From Chionis minor (lineage: Eukaryota; Chordata; Aves; Charadriiformes; Chionididae), in contig VZSF01000637.1 of NCBI GenBank assembly GCA_013398295.1, forward strand, positions 372,001 to 436,000: a stretch of 64,000 nt of DNA. Direction: 5' to 3'. The notes beneath the pieces are model-generated. The model was not told the DNA's origin and searched no databases. It saw only the letters and a list, made by a program, of their open reading frames with translations. The position numbers and the translations under genes were made by a program. Positions 13,501 through 27,170 of this stretch are shown here, piece after piece. The stretch's first letter is position 1, and the number at the start of each line of letters is the position of its first letter.

Positions 13501-13930
13501 CTTCTGTAAGGAGGCAACCCCCTTCTCATCAGGAGTGAATTCAGTGGAAAGTCCAAGAGGAAGAATTTTCTAGGAATTTCTCTTAAAAAAACCCCATTGC
13601 TAATTAAAGACACTATTGATCCCTAAAATGCTTGAACTGAATGGTGAACCATCCAAAAGAAGAAAATGTGAAAATTAAGGTTATCTGCAAAGCCTTTGAA
13701 TATTTGCTTCACAGCACACGTCTCATCTGAGACCATGGAATATCACACAATGTTTCCCTCCTATGGAGGATGTGCCAGCTGGTAACGTCATGCTTTCTTG
13801 CTTTCTTTTTAATTGCAATTCAGCAGAGTGTTGGCCTGTATGTCACTGCCCATCCTTAATCTTTACATACATCATACCCTGCAACTTTGATTAAACTTTT
13901 AAACATTCTTACACATCAAACTACTACTCC
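7531..13930. other. AT-rich non-coding DNA
   Basis: No exon, RNA gene or repeat family is recognised over this 6.4 kb. Low-complexity pieces include an A/G-rich and G-run tract at about 12580-12662. Several short blocks are rich in TAATTA-type homeodomain-like motifs (for example near 11000-11040), but such motifs are common by chance in AT-rich DNA. Confidence 0.5.
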
Positions 13931-13954
13931 TTTTTTTTTTTTTTCTTTTTTCTT
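13931..13954. repeat. T-rich homopolymer tract
   Basis: Nearly pure T over about 24 bases with two C interruptions. It has no adjoining retrotransposon body that I can identify. Confidence 0.8.
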
Positions 13955-14111
13955 TCCCCGAGTCGTTGCAGCCTGTGATGTGAGTCAGAGACTGCCATTG
14001 TTTCTGACAGCTCCCAGGAAGCTGAGCCAGGTGTCATATTTGTTTTCTCTTTGTAATGCATTTCTCTGTTTTATTTCTCTGGGTTACATATTATTCTGTA
14101 TCTTTACACGC

Positions 14112-14160
14112 ATGTGTATCTCTATGTGTGTATATATCATGTGTGTGTGTGTGTACATAT
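14112..14160. repeat. (TG)n/(TA)n microsatellite
   Basis: Alternating TG and TA steps, with a pure TG core at about 14140-14154. Confidence 0.8.
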
Positions 14161-16997
14161 AACGTTTCTTTGTTACATACCAGATAGATAATATATCTAT
14201 AATGATACACTTTCTCCTTTCCTCTTAATCTTATCACAGCCTTTTGTATAGAATGTGTTAGCATGTCTGTAGCAAAAGGAGAGGAAACAGCAAAAAAAGA
14301 AATTTTTTTTTTCCCCCAGTGGTTTGTACTGCACACAACATATTTTGGAGGGTCCTAAATAGAAACACTTCTGCTGCATGTAAGGTAAACTGCCAGGGTA
14401 TCTGCTAGGGGACTTCACAAAGCCTGCCAGAGTACGTGGCACCTGAATCTCAATTTCAGACCTCCTTTGATTTCTGCTGAAGTCCCGTGCAGTCCTTCCT
14501 AAGCTGCCTGTTTTCTAAGTTTAGGAAGAAGTCTCGTGCAAAATGTACTGCAGGCCTGCAGCCTGACATCAGGGAGGTCTAGCCTCTCATTTTTCCAGTT
14601 TTAATCGTTTTTCCTTGTCATATTGTCCAAGAAAGTGTATTAACACCTGAAAGTTAGAAAGCATGTTTTTCACTATTCTTGGGCTTAAAAATGGCAGAAA
14701 CATCAAAACTTATTTTTAAAGTGATAACTTCGGACTTAAGGAAGATTAGACACCAAGAATAAAAAAAATGCCATTCAGCCTTTATGCCTTATCTTAAGCA
14801 AATACCACCATTTGTACCATAAGTCTACCACGGACACGTGGCAAAAAATGTTCATTTGGGCGGGGTGACAAAACCAAGTCGATTTTGCCTGCTTCTCTGA
14901 TGGCTGCTGGAACAAAAAGAATCAATTTTGATATTAATTATAAAAAAGGAAATTGTTCGGTTATTTACCTAAGAGGCTTTTAGCCTTCCCAGTAATTAGA
15001 TGTGTAACTATCTACCTGTAGAGTTAGTGGCAGAAGTCAGTCTCATATTAGAAGTGAGTAAAATTTGTTTGTTAGGTGTCTCCTGGAATGTATTCTGGAG
15101 TAGAACAGTGACCAGAAGAATTTATACTGGTTTGCACTTTTTTTTGACATTTCAGAGATAATCCAAAGAAAAATGGCTATGGTGAATAAATTCTATTTCC
15201 TTCAGAAAAAAAGTAGTTTCTTCCATCCAGGTAAAAAGTACATTGGCTCAGGAGTGAAAGAAACTTGCAGTGTCTATGCTGTATGTAGGCTGTCAATAAA
15301 TAAAGAAGTTCAATTTCCAGGGCTGTCAATAAATATATTATGTATGAGTTTTTTCATTATGTTCAGATACAACTCGAGGTATTGTCTCTGCCTTCTTGGA
15401 ACTAAAGCTATTTTTCTCAACTAGAATAGGATTCCCTTACCACATATTTGCAAATACATTGCTAATAAGCCAAAGAATTGCATTTAAAGACAGCAAATAG
15501 GTTATTTTTCTTTTCTCTTGATTCCTTCTGGGTGCTTTGGGCGAACTGAAAGGTGATCTTAAACTTCTTTTTACACTGACTTCATATACTGAGAAATGCA
15601 ACGTTTATAGATAAACACTCTCACTTTTAATGAAAATTATTAGCTATCAACATTTTGCTTGGAGGCATAAGCCATAGCCCAAACTCCATTCAAATCCATT
15701 AAATATGCTTGAGACCCAGCTGTCAATAGGCACCATGAAGTAAATTTAATTTTCAGAGTCAATACAGAGCACAGCTGCATTAAGCATAGGATAATTCTGG
15801 CACATTATTAATTTGAATGGCCATGTAAGGCATTGTCTAGACAAGATATAAGCCCAAGTTTTCATAGGCAATCTGTACATAAAATGATGTATGTCAAGGT
15901 TGTAAAGAATACTAATAACAGAGATCTGGCCTATTAACCAATATTGACTGCTCTTACTTTGACACGGTCCAGTAACTTTAGAGGTGAAATAGTAAAATGT
16001 TCAGCACCACTGCTTCTTTTTGAAAAGCAACACCAAGCATGGACTTTTTCAGATGAAGCTTGAATGAATGCAATCTTAAATGTTTACTAGCATCATGCAT
16101 GATTTCTAGTGATCTATTTCTGTGGATTGGGACATCTTAAAAATAGGAGATTCATCAGAAATAGCAATTAGTCCTGCTAAATATGAGGCATTTTTGTTTC
16201 AAATGCTGTCAATAATTTTCAGTGTCAATTTTTTCACAATAATTGTAGCTACGCTTTGCATAAATGATGTGTGTTTTAGAAGGTTAAGTAGATATATACT
16301 TGATACTTATACTATTTATACATGGTTGTATAGAGTCTCTGTAACATTTCCAAGACAAAGAAATAAAAAAAAGAAAATCGATCTTCTGAAAATTATGTAA
16401 CTCTAGCAAAATTGTTCCAAATTATTTCCATGGTCCTCTATGAACACTGTTAAATGACTGCTCTGGTGCTTGCACTGTTGTGCAAACAGACTGGAAGTTC
16501 TAAAATGTTAGCAAAGTAAATGAGTTCATTGCATATTCACTTTCAGATGACACCGTTAGAACGTTTGGTCTGTGTTTTCTGTATTTTTTCATAGACTGAA
16601 CCTGGAGACTTGGATTCATTACTGCCAGCTCTAGCTAGTTCCACATTAACAAATAACACAGACCAATAGCAGTGGATCTGCAGAGCACAGGACTTGGTGC
16701 TGAGGACCAACGCCCTCGCTGTACGCATTTCCAGCGCCTTTTAATTTGGACTAGCTCCAGTGTGGTCCCATGGACTGAACGCCCTGTTGCAAATGTAATA
16801 CTCTATAAGTGCACTCCCAGAGTGCACCTTGCAGTTTTGTTTCACTCAGGTCCTCTGGCTCAGAGTAAACTAATGCACAGGAATGGGGAGGAAATTGGGA
16901 GATAAATTTCAGGAGCTGAACTAAACCATTTAAGTGGATAAAACTTTCCGTTTCTTAGTTAAGATGGCTAAGGAACATATAATAATTCATAGGGTAA
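14161..16997. other. AT-rich non-coding DNA
   Basis: No exon or repeat family is recognised. At 16809-16827 there is a small perfect palindrome (7-base arms gtgcact/agtgcac around a 5-base spacer), too short to interpret. Confidence 0.5.
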
Positions 16998-17095
16998 GCT
17001 AGGTTAGACAGGACCTCAAGAGGTCCTCTAGTCAAACCTTCTAAGCTAGCAACCAAGACCCACTGCAGTGGAGAGGAATGACCACCTTCACAGCA
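16998..17095 (-). mobile_element. Short CR1 3'-end relic
   Basis: The segment 'gacctcaagaggtcctcta' followed by 'gtcaaaccttct' reads as the reverse complement of a CR1 3' end, where the family has a 'ggttggactagatgacct' type block. The match continues weakly for some tens of bases and then disappears. The copy is very short and diverged, so the family call is moderate and the right border is a guess. Confidence 0.45.
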
Positions 17096-17133
17096 CAAGT
17101 CAACACATGCTATGATCTGAAACAGTGCTAATC

Positions 17134-17150
17134 TTTTTTTTTTTTTTTTT
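17134..17150. repeat. T homopolymer tract
   Basis: Uninterrupted T run of about 17 bases, 40 bases beyond the CR1-like relic. Confidence 0.8.
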
Positions 17151-20100
17151 AACTATTGAAGGAAGACAGGAATAACACATCTGGGCACTTGAAGTTAGCT
17201 GAGATAAATACTTAGCATTTAATGCATCAAAAAATACCTGTAATTCCCAAATTCTATCACAATAGAATAGCTCACTCTTTCTCAGACTAATGGGGCATTT
17301 TATTTCCTAAATATGACTAACACTCCTAGTTTTACCTTAGTTAGTGCAATACCAAAAAGTATTCTTAATAAAATTGTGATTTGTATGGCCATTTATAATT
17401 TTATACATGATAATTATACACACAAATAAGGTATTTATTTAGGACAAAATGTACTGCAACAGTGAATCCCACAAGTTAATTTTAGAAGTAGTAAATAATT
17501 TCCTTGCACTTGTTTAAAATTTACGTTTCAAAGAGATCAAGTGTTGCCTTATTCTTTTATTCTACAGCATTTAGTTAGTCTTGTCTGGAATGAAAGACGA
17601 TTATTAAATTGTATGCTAACCATTAACTAGCTTCTTAGTCTTCTGTTTCTCAAACAACCTTTTATAGAATTCTTAAGTCTTTCCTCATTGCCAAAAGCAA
17701 GCATTCAGAATTCATGAGACTGAATTAAAAAAAAACAAACCTCAAAAGAATGAAAAATATTTCCAACATGTAAAACTTTATTTTTTGATTGTCAGATGAG
17801 ATTCTCAGGAAAAAGTGTGACTCTAGGAATATAAACTTTGAAAGGGACAATATATACTTCAGTATTTGCAACAAAATCATGAGAACTGGCAACACTTAAA
17901 ACTTTTGTTCTTCTGCTGATAATATTCTTTAAGGAATCTCACTGCTGCTTAGTGTTCCTTGACATGCGAAATATATTCTTGGTCCCGCTGAAGCTCAGTC
18001 ACTCAAATGCACTGTTGCAGTCTGTAGTTTTAGACAGATTCACATTTTTTGAGTATTTGGGCTTGCTAACATTGCACCTCTTTTAAGAGCACCCCTTTTT
18101 ATCATATAGAACAATCTGATTACAAAATATTTATTTTCTTTTCCCTGCTTCTCTTTGCATTGCCTTTTGGTATGTCTTGAAGTCTGTGGTTAAAGATTTC
18201 TTTCTATACAGTTTTCCTTTTGATTTCTGTATGTATACACTTTTCCATCTACATTTTTTTCCATTAGAACATCTATATCATAAATTCAAATTGCATGCAG
18301 GATATTACAAAATATCTAGTATTTTCTAATTTTCAGACTGCTTTGTTGGAATTATACAAATATTCTATGAAAAGAAGTTTTGACTTATATATTTTGAATT
18401 CCGTAGTAATAACCACCTGCTTCTAGCCTGACTGGCTATTGAAAATCACCTCTTCATGTTTTTTCACACACTTTTTTTCTCCTCTGTCTCACCTCATGAT
18501 CTTTCAAGAGTAGTCATTTTTCTACAATCCATTACAGCAAAAAAAAAAATTTCTGATTTCTAATAACCTCTCCCTTTTTGATTTTCTAGCATGTGTTTAT
18601 ATAGTTAAGTCGACCTGTTGGTTCCTACATGTTGTTTATTTCTGTTAAGTGTTTCAAATTTTCATTGTTCTGATATCTGCCTAGGTCAGCATGTTTTCCT
18701 TTGGGCCTCTTTATCCCATTGTTATCCAGTACAGAGAATTTTTGGAGGCTTGTAAATTTGAAGTCCAACAGTCATTGCTCCTGCAAACTGGCCGTGGTAT
18801 TGAGGTGGGTGAGAAATTAAGGGAATAGACTCACCCATTTCAAATTTTGTGAGGAGGAAATCCTTCTAGAGCTCCATCTGGAACAGTCAGATTATAGTAT
18901 CTGTACTGTTACTGCACAGCCCTTCTCAGAAGAAGAAGGGATCTTCTGCACATGTAGGAACCTCACTCTATTTTTCTGTCGTGTGAACTGAAACCTTAAA
19001 CCTGAATACACATGAAGATTGAAAGACAGTGATTTTGATGCAAACCTGGACATTTTGGCTAAACATAGCTAGAGTTACCAAGCATTTTTCTTACACATAC
19101 GAACATCCTTTTTAAAAAGGAAGTAAAGGTTTTGTACCATTTTTACATGGTGATGGGAAGTGTCACGCTCATCTCGCCAACCTGAAGCTAAGGAATCAGA
19201 AGTCCCCTTGAGCAGAGAAAGAATCAGAAACAGAAGACGACTGTAAAGATTTGTTAAATGACTCCTACTTGTATCAGCAGCTTTCAACATGTAGTATACT
19301 TCTGAAAATACTGAACTCTATACATCAGTTTATAGCAGGGCTCATCAATATGATGCAAATAGCATACAAACCTAAAAGTTACCTTCTTCTCTGAAACATA
19401 CTGAAACCATTGAGATGAATACTACCCTTATGTTTATCTACAGCTACCAAAAGGTCTGAGGTCTGAGCTACTACCCAGAATTTAAAACTGCAAGAGAGGA
19501 ATTTGCTAAAATGAAAATGCACTAGTCTGCTTACACAATGCTAAACCAATATTACCGTTGATTACCATTACCAATCAATTTTGCCATATACCAACAGTAT
19601 GTAGCAAATCTGACCTGTGGATATTGGAAGGAGGCTCATTGCTTTTACCAGAGTAGAAAAAGTTTCTGACTGATTTATGTAAAGGCAGCTGAAACTTTAA
19701 GCCAATTTAGAAAGATGGCTGCCAAGAAAAGACCACTACCTCTTTTGGAGAGAGTAACTTGAAGCATCTCCTTCCTGCAAAAACCAATTAACAAAACAAT
19801 TTTAAAATCGGGAAGATCAGTTAATATATTTTTTATCAAAAAACTGTCTCACAGATGCTCCCTGTGCACAGCCACGTGACATTATGACGTATGGTATCTT
19901 GCAACGGACATACATTGCTTACAGTTGAGATGGAAGAGCAGCAAAAACCTGTAGGTTGACGTTTAAAAAATTTGAGGCCAGTCCCAATACTGGTTTTATA
20001 TTCCTGAATCTTGGAAAAGCTCAGCTGTGCCTTGGACATGCACTTCACCCCTCTTCTGCCATTCTTTGATCTCTTCTGTCAGTAAAAAACCTGGATGCAT

Positions 20101-20339
20101 AAACCGGCAGGAACCACAGCATACCCCAGGCACCTCTCTCCACTTTGAATAACAGGAAGACTGGGAGTAGAGAGCACCTTGTTGAGTGTTGCCACCCCTT
20201 TACACCCACGACTTCTCCTGTTGCAATACAGCCCCTAGACCCTAGCAAAACGTTCCTTTTCCTTTCACGGCAGCCAGGCACAAAGCACAAGAGGAGGAAG
20301 TGAAGAGACAACAAAGAATGAGACTCTAGCAATTAGCTC
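17151..20339. other. AT-rich non-coding DNA
   Basis: Nothing is recognised: no exon with plausible splice sites, no RNA gene and no repeat family. The only runs of note are A/T tracts such as 18539-18549. Confidence 0.5.
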
Positions 20340-20830
20340 GGGTATTTTTCACTCCCATTAAACATTTCGGAAGGTGACCCACGCTGAGAAATTGTCAGCA
20401 CTTCACCACTGCAATTATGGCTCCGGTGGAAATCTTCATGAAGCTAATGAGTGCTTTCATGTACAGACGGCCTGTTGGATTAGCATCATTACTCACTGCA
20501 CAACCCGGGAGAGCGGCTGCAGCTAAGATGGGCGCCCTACCGGGCTACGCACCACACCAGCACGGCGCAAAGCGCAGACATGACCCTGGCCACGCGTTTC
20601 TTACACTCCACACACTAGTAGGCAACGGAGAGGAAGAAGGAAGCACCTCGGCGCCGCTTAGCTCTGGGTCAGAGCTCGGAAACAATGAAATAATCAGACA
20701 AAGGTCATACAGAAAGTCTGTGGCGGAGCAAGAAAGTGACTGCAGACCTTCCCAGGTGAAATCCAGCCATTTCAGCACCAGACCATTGTTTACTCATTCA
20801 CACGAGCAAATAAAGAACATTTTCTGAGCA
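20340..20830. promoter_or_regulatory. Candidate conserved regulatory patch (inferred)
   Basis: Within AT-rich surroundings this block is complex in sequence and free of repeats. Its right half (about 20500-20680) is GC-rich with several CpG. The left half (about 20400-20500) carries dense homeodomain- and POU-like pieces such as 'caattatgg' and 'ggattagcatcattac'. That texture is typical of vertebrate conserved non-coding elements. A 136-codon plus frame (20417-20827) crosses it, but its product resembles nothing I know and an overlapping minus frame is also open. Conservation cannot be tested here. Confidence 0.28.
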
Positions 20831-23286
20831 ATGCTGTACAGGGATCGAGTCTGCCCAGCTGCCATTCTTTCTCACAGCATCTCTCTTTCACTATAGTTTT
20901 CCTTAACAGACTGTAAGTTACTGACTATATGCAGGTAGCAATAATGAATGATATAATTAGCTAGATAATTCTGTTTTCCTTCAGTAAAAGCTTAATAGTT
21001 TGTATAAGAAAGCACTAGATTCCTTTCAACTGCTGTTGTTATTTGCATATGCTGAAACCACAAAGGACATTGATTATTTTAACTATGCTCAATTTGCCTT
21101 TGAAACAGACATTCTAAAAAGCAAAAGAGCTTAAACAAACATGAAAGTAATCTAATACTGACATAAACATGAAAGATAATAAGATTACTATGAATTGATC
21201 TAAATATTACTTAAAATAATTAGAAATGATTTTCTCATGGTATACCATTTAAGTTAAGCTGTTTTTTAATGTTACTTAGAAAAACAAGGAGAGCATTACT
21301 TTCCAGAATTTTAGTTGTTGTTTATTACATTCAGTAAAACAGTGGGCAAATATGCCTTTCGCTTTATTGGTTTATATCTTGCATACAGTTTGTAACCAAC
21401 TAGTCTAGTTTTGCACCAGCCAATTTTGTAAGGGTAGGATTGTTGCCATTTTAATACTGTATCATTTTATTACTTTAAATCATGAACCAATTGGTGTTTT
21501 TTTTCTTTCTTGGCACCATTTCTACTAGTTAACTTTATGAAAAGCAGTAACATGAAGGAAACAAGCCATGCTAATAACCCTTACATCCACCACACAAAAA
21601 TGGCACGCATAGAAAAAAATACCAGTTAAATTTCAGTGCTGTTTGTCAACTTAGCTATGGGGGCCAACCCCCAAATTAACCCAGTTTGGCATTGCTTTCA
21701 CTGCCTCAGTCCCAAATGATTAATTGGAAGTTTGGGTCTTGTAAAAAATACAGCATTTGTTTTTCTTTCTAAGGATTACCCAAGTTATCTCAATGTAACT
21801 AAATTTTGGAAAATAGGACTAAAATCAGGTAGCACCAGGCTTTCTCTCAAGATTTAAAGATCTGCCTGGCTTTAACCACTCTGGCAACTGTTTTCTTTTG
21901 TAATTTAGGAAGTATTTTTCCTGATTAGAAGGAAACAAAATACATAATTTGGATAAACTATTTTCCATTAATCAGTTGAATATTTTAAATGCTAAAGTGA
22001 ATTTAAAAATAAATCCACAGAGGAAAGATATCTGGGTAGTTTGGTAAAAATATGAGGACTTCCATTGTGTTTCCCATTCAGCTCTTCAGTCTGGGTGTAT
22101 TAGGTTTTCCTCTGCATGTCAAATCTAAGAAAAATGTTGAATGCCCTTTTTGTTTTTAAAGATTGCCATTTGTAGATATTTATCAAGGTGTTTCATTAGA
22201 TGTAATTACAGTTTCTCTACAGCTGTATTTGGAAGTCAGGTAGGAAGGGCTTGGAGACAGATCTCAACGATTGCTCGTGGAGCACAAAGTATAGAAAAAA
22301 TTTAGAAGAAATAAAGTTTTCTGACTTGAATGTAAAAAGAAAGGACCTGAACACATGGCAGCTGCTGTTCATCCGTGTGGGAAAAAAAAACATTGCTTCC
22401 TGGCCTGCTTTTTGCACCAAATTGTCATTTGATTCATGATGTTGGGACACCTCATGATGGACATTTGATTTTTCTTCGGCCTACTGAAACCTAAGAATAG
22501 CCTTATACCAAGACAACTTTCAAGGCAGCATTATCACAAAAGGGAGTCCCATGAAAATGTCCCTTAAAACTATTTACTTCCAAGGTCAGGCATGGAATGC
22601 TTGCGGCAAGGAAAACAGAGGAGAAGACAGGGCCAGATGTGTACGCTGGAAATGAAAGGGAAAAAACCAACACTACGGTGCCACAAATTTATGGGGGAAT
22701 ACAGAAAAATCATCTACTTCTTTAGAAACCTCAAATATAACATTCAGATTCTCATTCTCCTGTCTTTCTTCTTCCATGCTATCCCACCACCACCTTCCTT
22801 ACTGCTGGAGGTCTCTGCATTTCTTACATGCCTGTTTCTACCAGAGAACCTCCCAAGACCCCAGAATTTCACAGAAAGGGCTTTCACTGTCTTGCTAGAA
22901 CTGAGCAGTAATGCTAGTTTCATGCTCAAGACCTCACAAGCTTAAAAAGCAAGGTCTGCTTCTGCCCATCTCACTTGCAAGGTCAAAACTTACCCAGTGG
23001 CCAGGAGCAGTTTCTCTCTCACATCACGGAGATGAACTCTCTACTGCCTAGGAGCACTCACCTCTTGAGTGAATTAGGATCAAATCCCAATTGTCTCTGA
23101 ACACAAATCTCCCACAGAGGTGACGTAATCCATGGACTAGTGAATAGGTACCTCGTAATCTCTCCTGCTGGAAGTGCTCTACTTCCAGTATGCAATTAAC
23201 ATTCATCTCAGCAGGGACTGCAACTGGATTCTCCCACATCCCAGGGGAGTACCCTGACCATTGGGCTGTAGGATTTGTTTGTCATT
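20831..23286. other. AT-rich non-coding DNA
   Basis: No gene or repeat family is recognised. The plus frame at 22592-22945 has no domain and shows AT-rich codon use. Confidence 0.5.
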
Positions 23287-23297
23287 CCCCCCCCCCC
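23287..23297. repeat. C homopolymer tract
   Basis: An 11-base run of C in otherwise mixed sequence. Confidence 0.8.
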
Positions 23298-23493
23298 ACT
23301 TTTCTTCTAGCCCAGTGCATTTTTCATTATTTTTATACCCAGGCATACAGACAAACACACCGAGAATCAGACATTCACATGCCCATAGAATAATATGTAT
23401 AATTACAGTCATAGCAATACATGCCTGCTTTCTACAACTGGAGAACTGCAAAAAATATTAGAGATGCCTGACACAAGTGTACTGCATTCATTT

Positions 23494-23544
23494 AAAACAA
23501 AACAAAACAAAACAAAACGAAACAGAACAAAACAAAACAAAACA
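23494..23544. repeat. (AAAAC)n microsatellite
   Basis: About ten units of AAAAC with two changed bases (AAACG and AAACAG units). It is a simple repeat. It could be the remnant of a retrotransposon tail, but no element body lies beside it. Confidence 0.9.
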
Positions 23545-26339
23545 CCCAAACACAAAAACTCTAAAATGGAGGAATGAAGAATTTTTATGTTAGGAAGCAA
23601 ATTTTTTACCTATTACCATTACTACCTCACAAGTGGCTGAAACACATCTTTGGCCTATTGCAATGACTCCCAGTATGTGTATATCGAAGCTGTGCAAAAA
23701 TCCTAAACCACAAGTAACTCCCTGGGTTTCAGTTTTCATTATAAGCTCAACGCTCAGTTCAGGTTCACCGAAAGGACATTACAAGGCTGGAAAGTCCAGG
23801 AATGATGTAATGTAGACCTCTCATACGGCCTACTGTGTTGCACGGCACAGCATATTGACAGATAGCATTTGCTTCCTATTTAGGGATTACTATCATTGTA
23901 GCACTCCAAAGATGTAGAGCTGTTTCGTGTAGACATCATTAACTGAAGACCCACTTTATGTTGACAAAATGCAGGGAAAGACGCGGAGGCAAGAAAATTA
24001 TTATTTTAAAGTGCTTCAAAATAGGCCAGAGGAATGATGTTTAGGTGGCAAACTCCAGAAAGAGCAAGTTGGGCGAGGTGAGATTTATGGCACCCTGTGA
24101 GATCTTAATTCTGCTCGTGTGCACATCCAGCCTGTGCTCTGAGTGAAGCACTTTGATGAAAAAATACCCTGCCACTACATAATGAAGGTCCATAACATAA
24201 TACAGATTCACAAAGGGTCAAATACAATTTGCTGAGACATCTACTATGCACTTGCTTCTGAGATGGAGTGTGGAGCCCTATCAATCTTTTAAGCTAAATT
24301 TCTCTCTATATGAGAACTCAAGTTTTTAAGAAAGATGTAAAAATCAGCAGTTATATGTAACAGTAACTTCCATGTAGCACCAACGAGGTTAATTGTTAGA
24401 TTTTGGACAGTAAAAAAAAAAATTTAAACTACTTAAGCTAAACATAGAACTACCGTGAACAAAGAAAGAAGGTGGCTGCTCTCTCAAGGTAATCTTGCCC
24501 TAAACTAGCTTTTAGAAAAATAGGCAATTTAGTAGCTGTCAGAACACATCAGCAGTGGCACACAACCCGAATTTTCCCAAGGAATCTAAACTTAAAACCC
24601 AAAGTAACAATTTTCAAGAGTTTGTAACTCAGCTGTTCGTGGTTGGACTACGATGAAGAAAGGAAATCTACTTCTTTGGCCTACTGACTGGGTTGGGGTT
24701 TTTTTTTTTGCTTTTGAAGACTTTTTTTTGGGGGGAGGAGGTGGTTGCTCAACATTATGAAAACCACAGTTGCCTGTCACTAATAGTGTAAATTTCCCTA
24801 ATTCCTTCTCAGAAATATTATTCCCTCCATGGACAAATCCTGAGCCACGTAGGAAGTACCCACTGAATAAAATGAGAACTGAGACAGTGAAAAAGGGGGT
24901 TCCTTCATAATTACCATGGCGGGACACTGTGCAGGCCTGCAATGACCGCATTTTGCTAGTCCAGCTGGCATCCCCGCTGCACAGGGAAGGGAATACCTGT
25001 CGCATCATTGCGGTGGCAGATCCCTCGGTTGTACCCTGTATCTTGGCTTTGTAGCAACTGTTTAGGAGCTTTCCCAAGCTGGACACACCAGACACACAAG
25101 GGATGCTCCCTTCCGCAGCCTCTTAATCCAGCTCCTTTCTTTAGCCAGAGAACAGAAGAGTAGATTTGTCACTAAAGGAGGTATAGTTTGCCTTCAATCA
25201 TCTCAGAAGAGAGCTACCTTTGAAGCTTCTGTTTCTTTATGCCCCTGGCAGAAAATAGTGGATAAATTTAATCTAAGAAATGAATTCCTGCTTATAACTG
25301 TTATTTGATAAATCTTATTATTCTGACTATTCAACAGAAACCACTCCTGCACGGTAGTTATTATTCTCACACAGTTCTAATCCATACCATGTAGCTTTTG
25401 TACACAGATTAGTATTTTATTATATCTAAACTAAATATTGTTTGTATAATCTAATTAGATATTTTGCAAATAAATACATTCTGACCGGAGTTACACTATC
25501 TGAACGTTAATGTAAAGGTTTGAATACTTAAAGAATAAAAGGGTTGCTTACCAGAAATTTCTGTTGCATTACTTAAACATCCAGCTGGCTTTGGAAAATT
25601 AAAGAACCCTAGTTAGTCTCCTTTATGTGTATTGTGTTTCCTTTCTGTACAGTATTTTGAGAAGATGCATGAGATAAAACAACATTACAAGATGGGTGCT
25701 TATAATTCAAAAAATGTCCTGCTCATGCTGAAAATATTGACATTTCTTCCTGAGATTCTGACAGAAAATACAATACACTGTCTTACATCAACTGAATAAT
25801 TAGAGATTATAGTAATTCCTGCAAGGCTTTCATAGGAGGCACATTCTGAGAAAATTTTGAAAGATGAGATTTGCGTAAAGGTGGGTGTCATTAAATACTA
25901 GGTGCCTCTTCTGCTATAACAATGACATACTAAGGAGAAAAAATTAAAACTCCTCTGGGGAAAAGCACTGGCAATGCTCAGGTAAACATTGGGAAAGCCT
26001 GAATCGCAAGTGGAGAAAGGAGTTGTCAGTGTGCTCCACAGCGTGTTTGGGAAGTGTTCTACGAAGACAATAACGGAGCATTTAGCATCTTTGGATTCAA
26101 ATAGGGTAATGAAAGAAAATTATAACCACTTGCAACGATTTACAAGATCACTTCTAAAATTCTTAAGCAAAAATAATGTATTTGAAACATCAGTGACTTA
26201 ATGCCATTTCCCCTCTCCTTTTTCCCTTTAATATTGTGTATATATTTTATGTGCTTTTTATATAAATTTGTCAGGAGAATATTAATGTTCTGCTTTATGA
26301 TTACCACCACCTTTCTAATCATTGCTTTTTATTATTCTT
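23545..26339. other. Non-coding DNA, nothing recognised
   Basis: A minus-strand frame of 167 codons (25095-24592) contains a lysine-rich stretch that is only the complement of T-runs near 24700-24735. I see no domain in it. The remainder is AT-rich without features. Confidence 0.45.
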
Positions 26340-27170
26340 GTTCAGTACAGCTTAGCCGCCGAGCATGAGCAATGAAACGGGGGGGAAAAGAAAAGCAAAT
26401 ACTGTATTATATCATCATCTGGGGAGCGTGATTGTTTCTGCTGTGTTAATTTACACTAAAATCTATGACCCAGTGAGTCTGATTGATTGCCAAGGGCAGA
26501 AATCCAGCCCCTGGCCTAGTTTATTTTGTGAACTGTAGCCTGAGATATCGCTGCAAGCCACAATGATATTGATTTGATATACACTAGATGGCTCTTTATG
26601 CTCTTTGGGAAATTTATTGTGCAGAGTCAGAACTCAGACAGATGGGGAGAAGCTGCTCTTTAAATTGAAGAGGGTTATCATGGTTTGACTCCTGGGTCAC
26701 TCGGGTTACCAAGTGGCCTGAGCGTGGCTGGGTCGGAGCGGGCTCGGGGGATTAGTGCTCATCAGTTTTGAATGTCAAATCTCCTCGGTGGACTTGAGTT
26801 ATTGCTAATAGGAACTTGCTTGGGCCTATAACATTTGGATGGCCTATAAGTTAAACATCATAACCCTTTCTTCATGTCACGGTCCTTTAAATTATGGCTG
26901 AGCATACCACCTTTGCTCCGGACGTTTAGCAGGAGATGGCTGTGTGTTATAGAGAAACTTGCCTGCGAGGTGGATGGCGCCATCACCGCTGCTGTCTGCA
27001 GAAGAGCTGTACCCCCACCCTCCCGGCCTCAGACAGTGTCGCAGCCGCGCCCCGCGCCTCCTGCTGCCGCCGCCGCTGCCGCTGCTCACACGCCATCGCC
27101 ACCCTGGCTTTGCGCAGCCCATACAGCATCGTATAACGCGGAGCACAGCTCCACTTTTCCCTGAATTTAG
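26340..27170. promoter_or_regulatory. Candidate regulatory element with CpG cluster (inferred)
   Basis: This is one of the most distinctive non-repetitive blocks of the window. The left part (about 26340-26900) is complex sequence with PBX/HOX-like 'tgattgattg', GATA-like 'gagatatcg' and several 'gatattgatttgat' type motifs. The right part (about 26955-27145) is rich in CpG and contains a short (CCG/CTG)-like run near 27060-27090. The pairing of a motif-dense block with a CpG cluster suggests an enhancer or a weak promoter. Open frames across the CpG cluster exist on both strands (for example 26936-27136 plus and 27284-26892 minus). Their products are low-complexity Ala/Pro/Arg/Cys-rich shadows, so I do not call a gene. 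Confidence 0.35.

Noticed and set aside
20417..20827. 136-codon plus frame
   Set aside because: Product not recognised and a minus frame is also open; better explained as a raised-GC non-coding block.
23494..23544. Regular repeat units that might suggest a CRISPR-like array
   Set aside because: Five-base AAAAC units without spacers: a microsatellite.
24592..25095. 167-codon minus-strand frame
   Set aside because: No domain; its lysine- and proline-rich parts are complements of T- and G-runs; no splice or promoter context.
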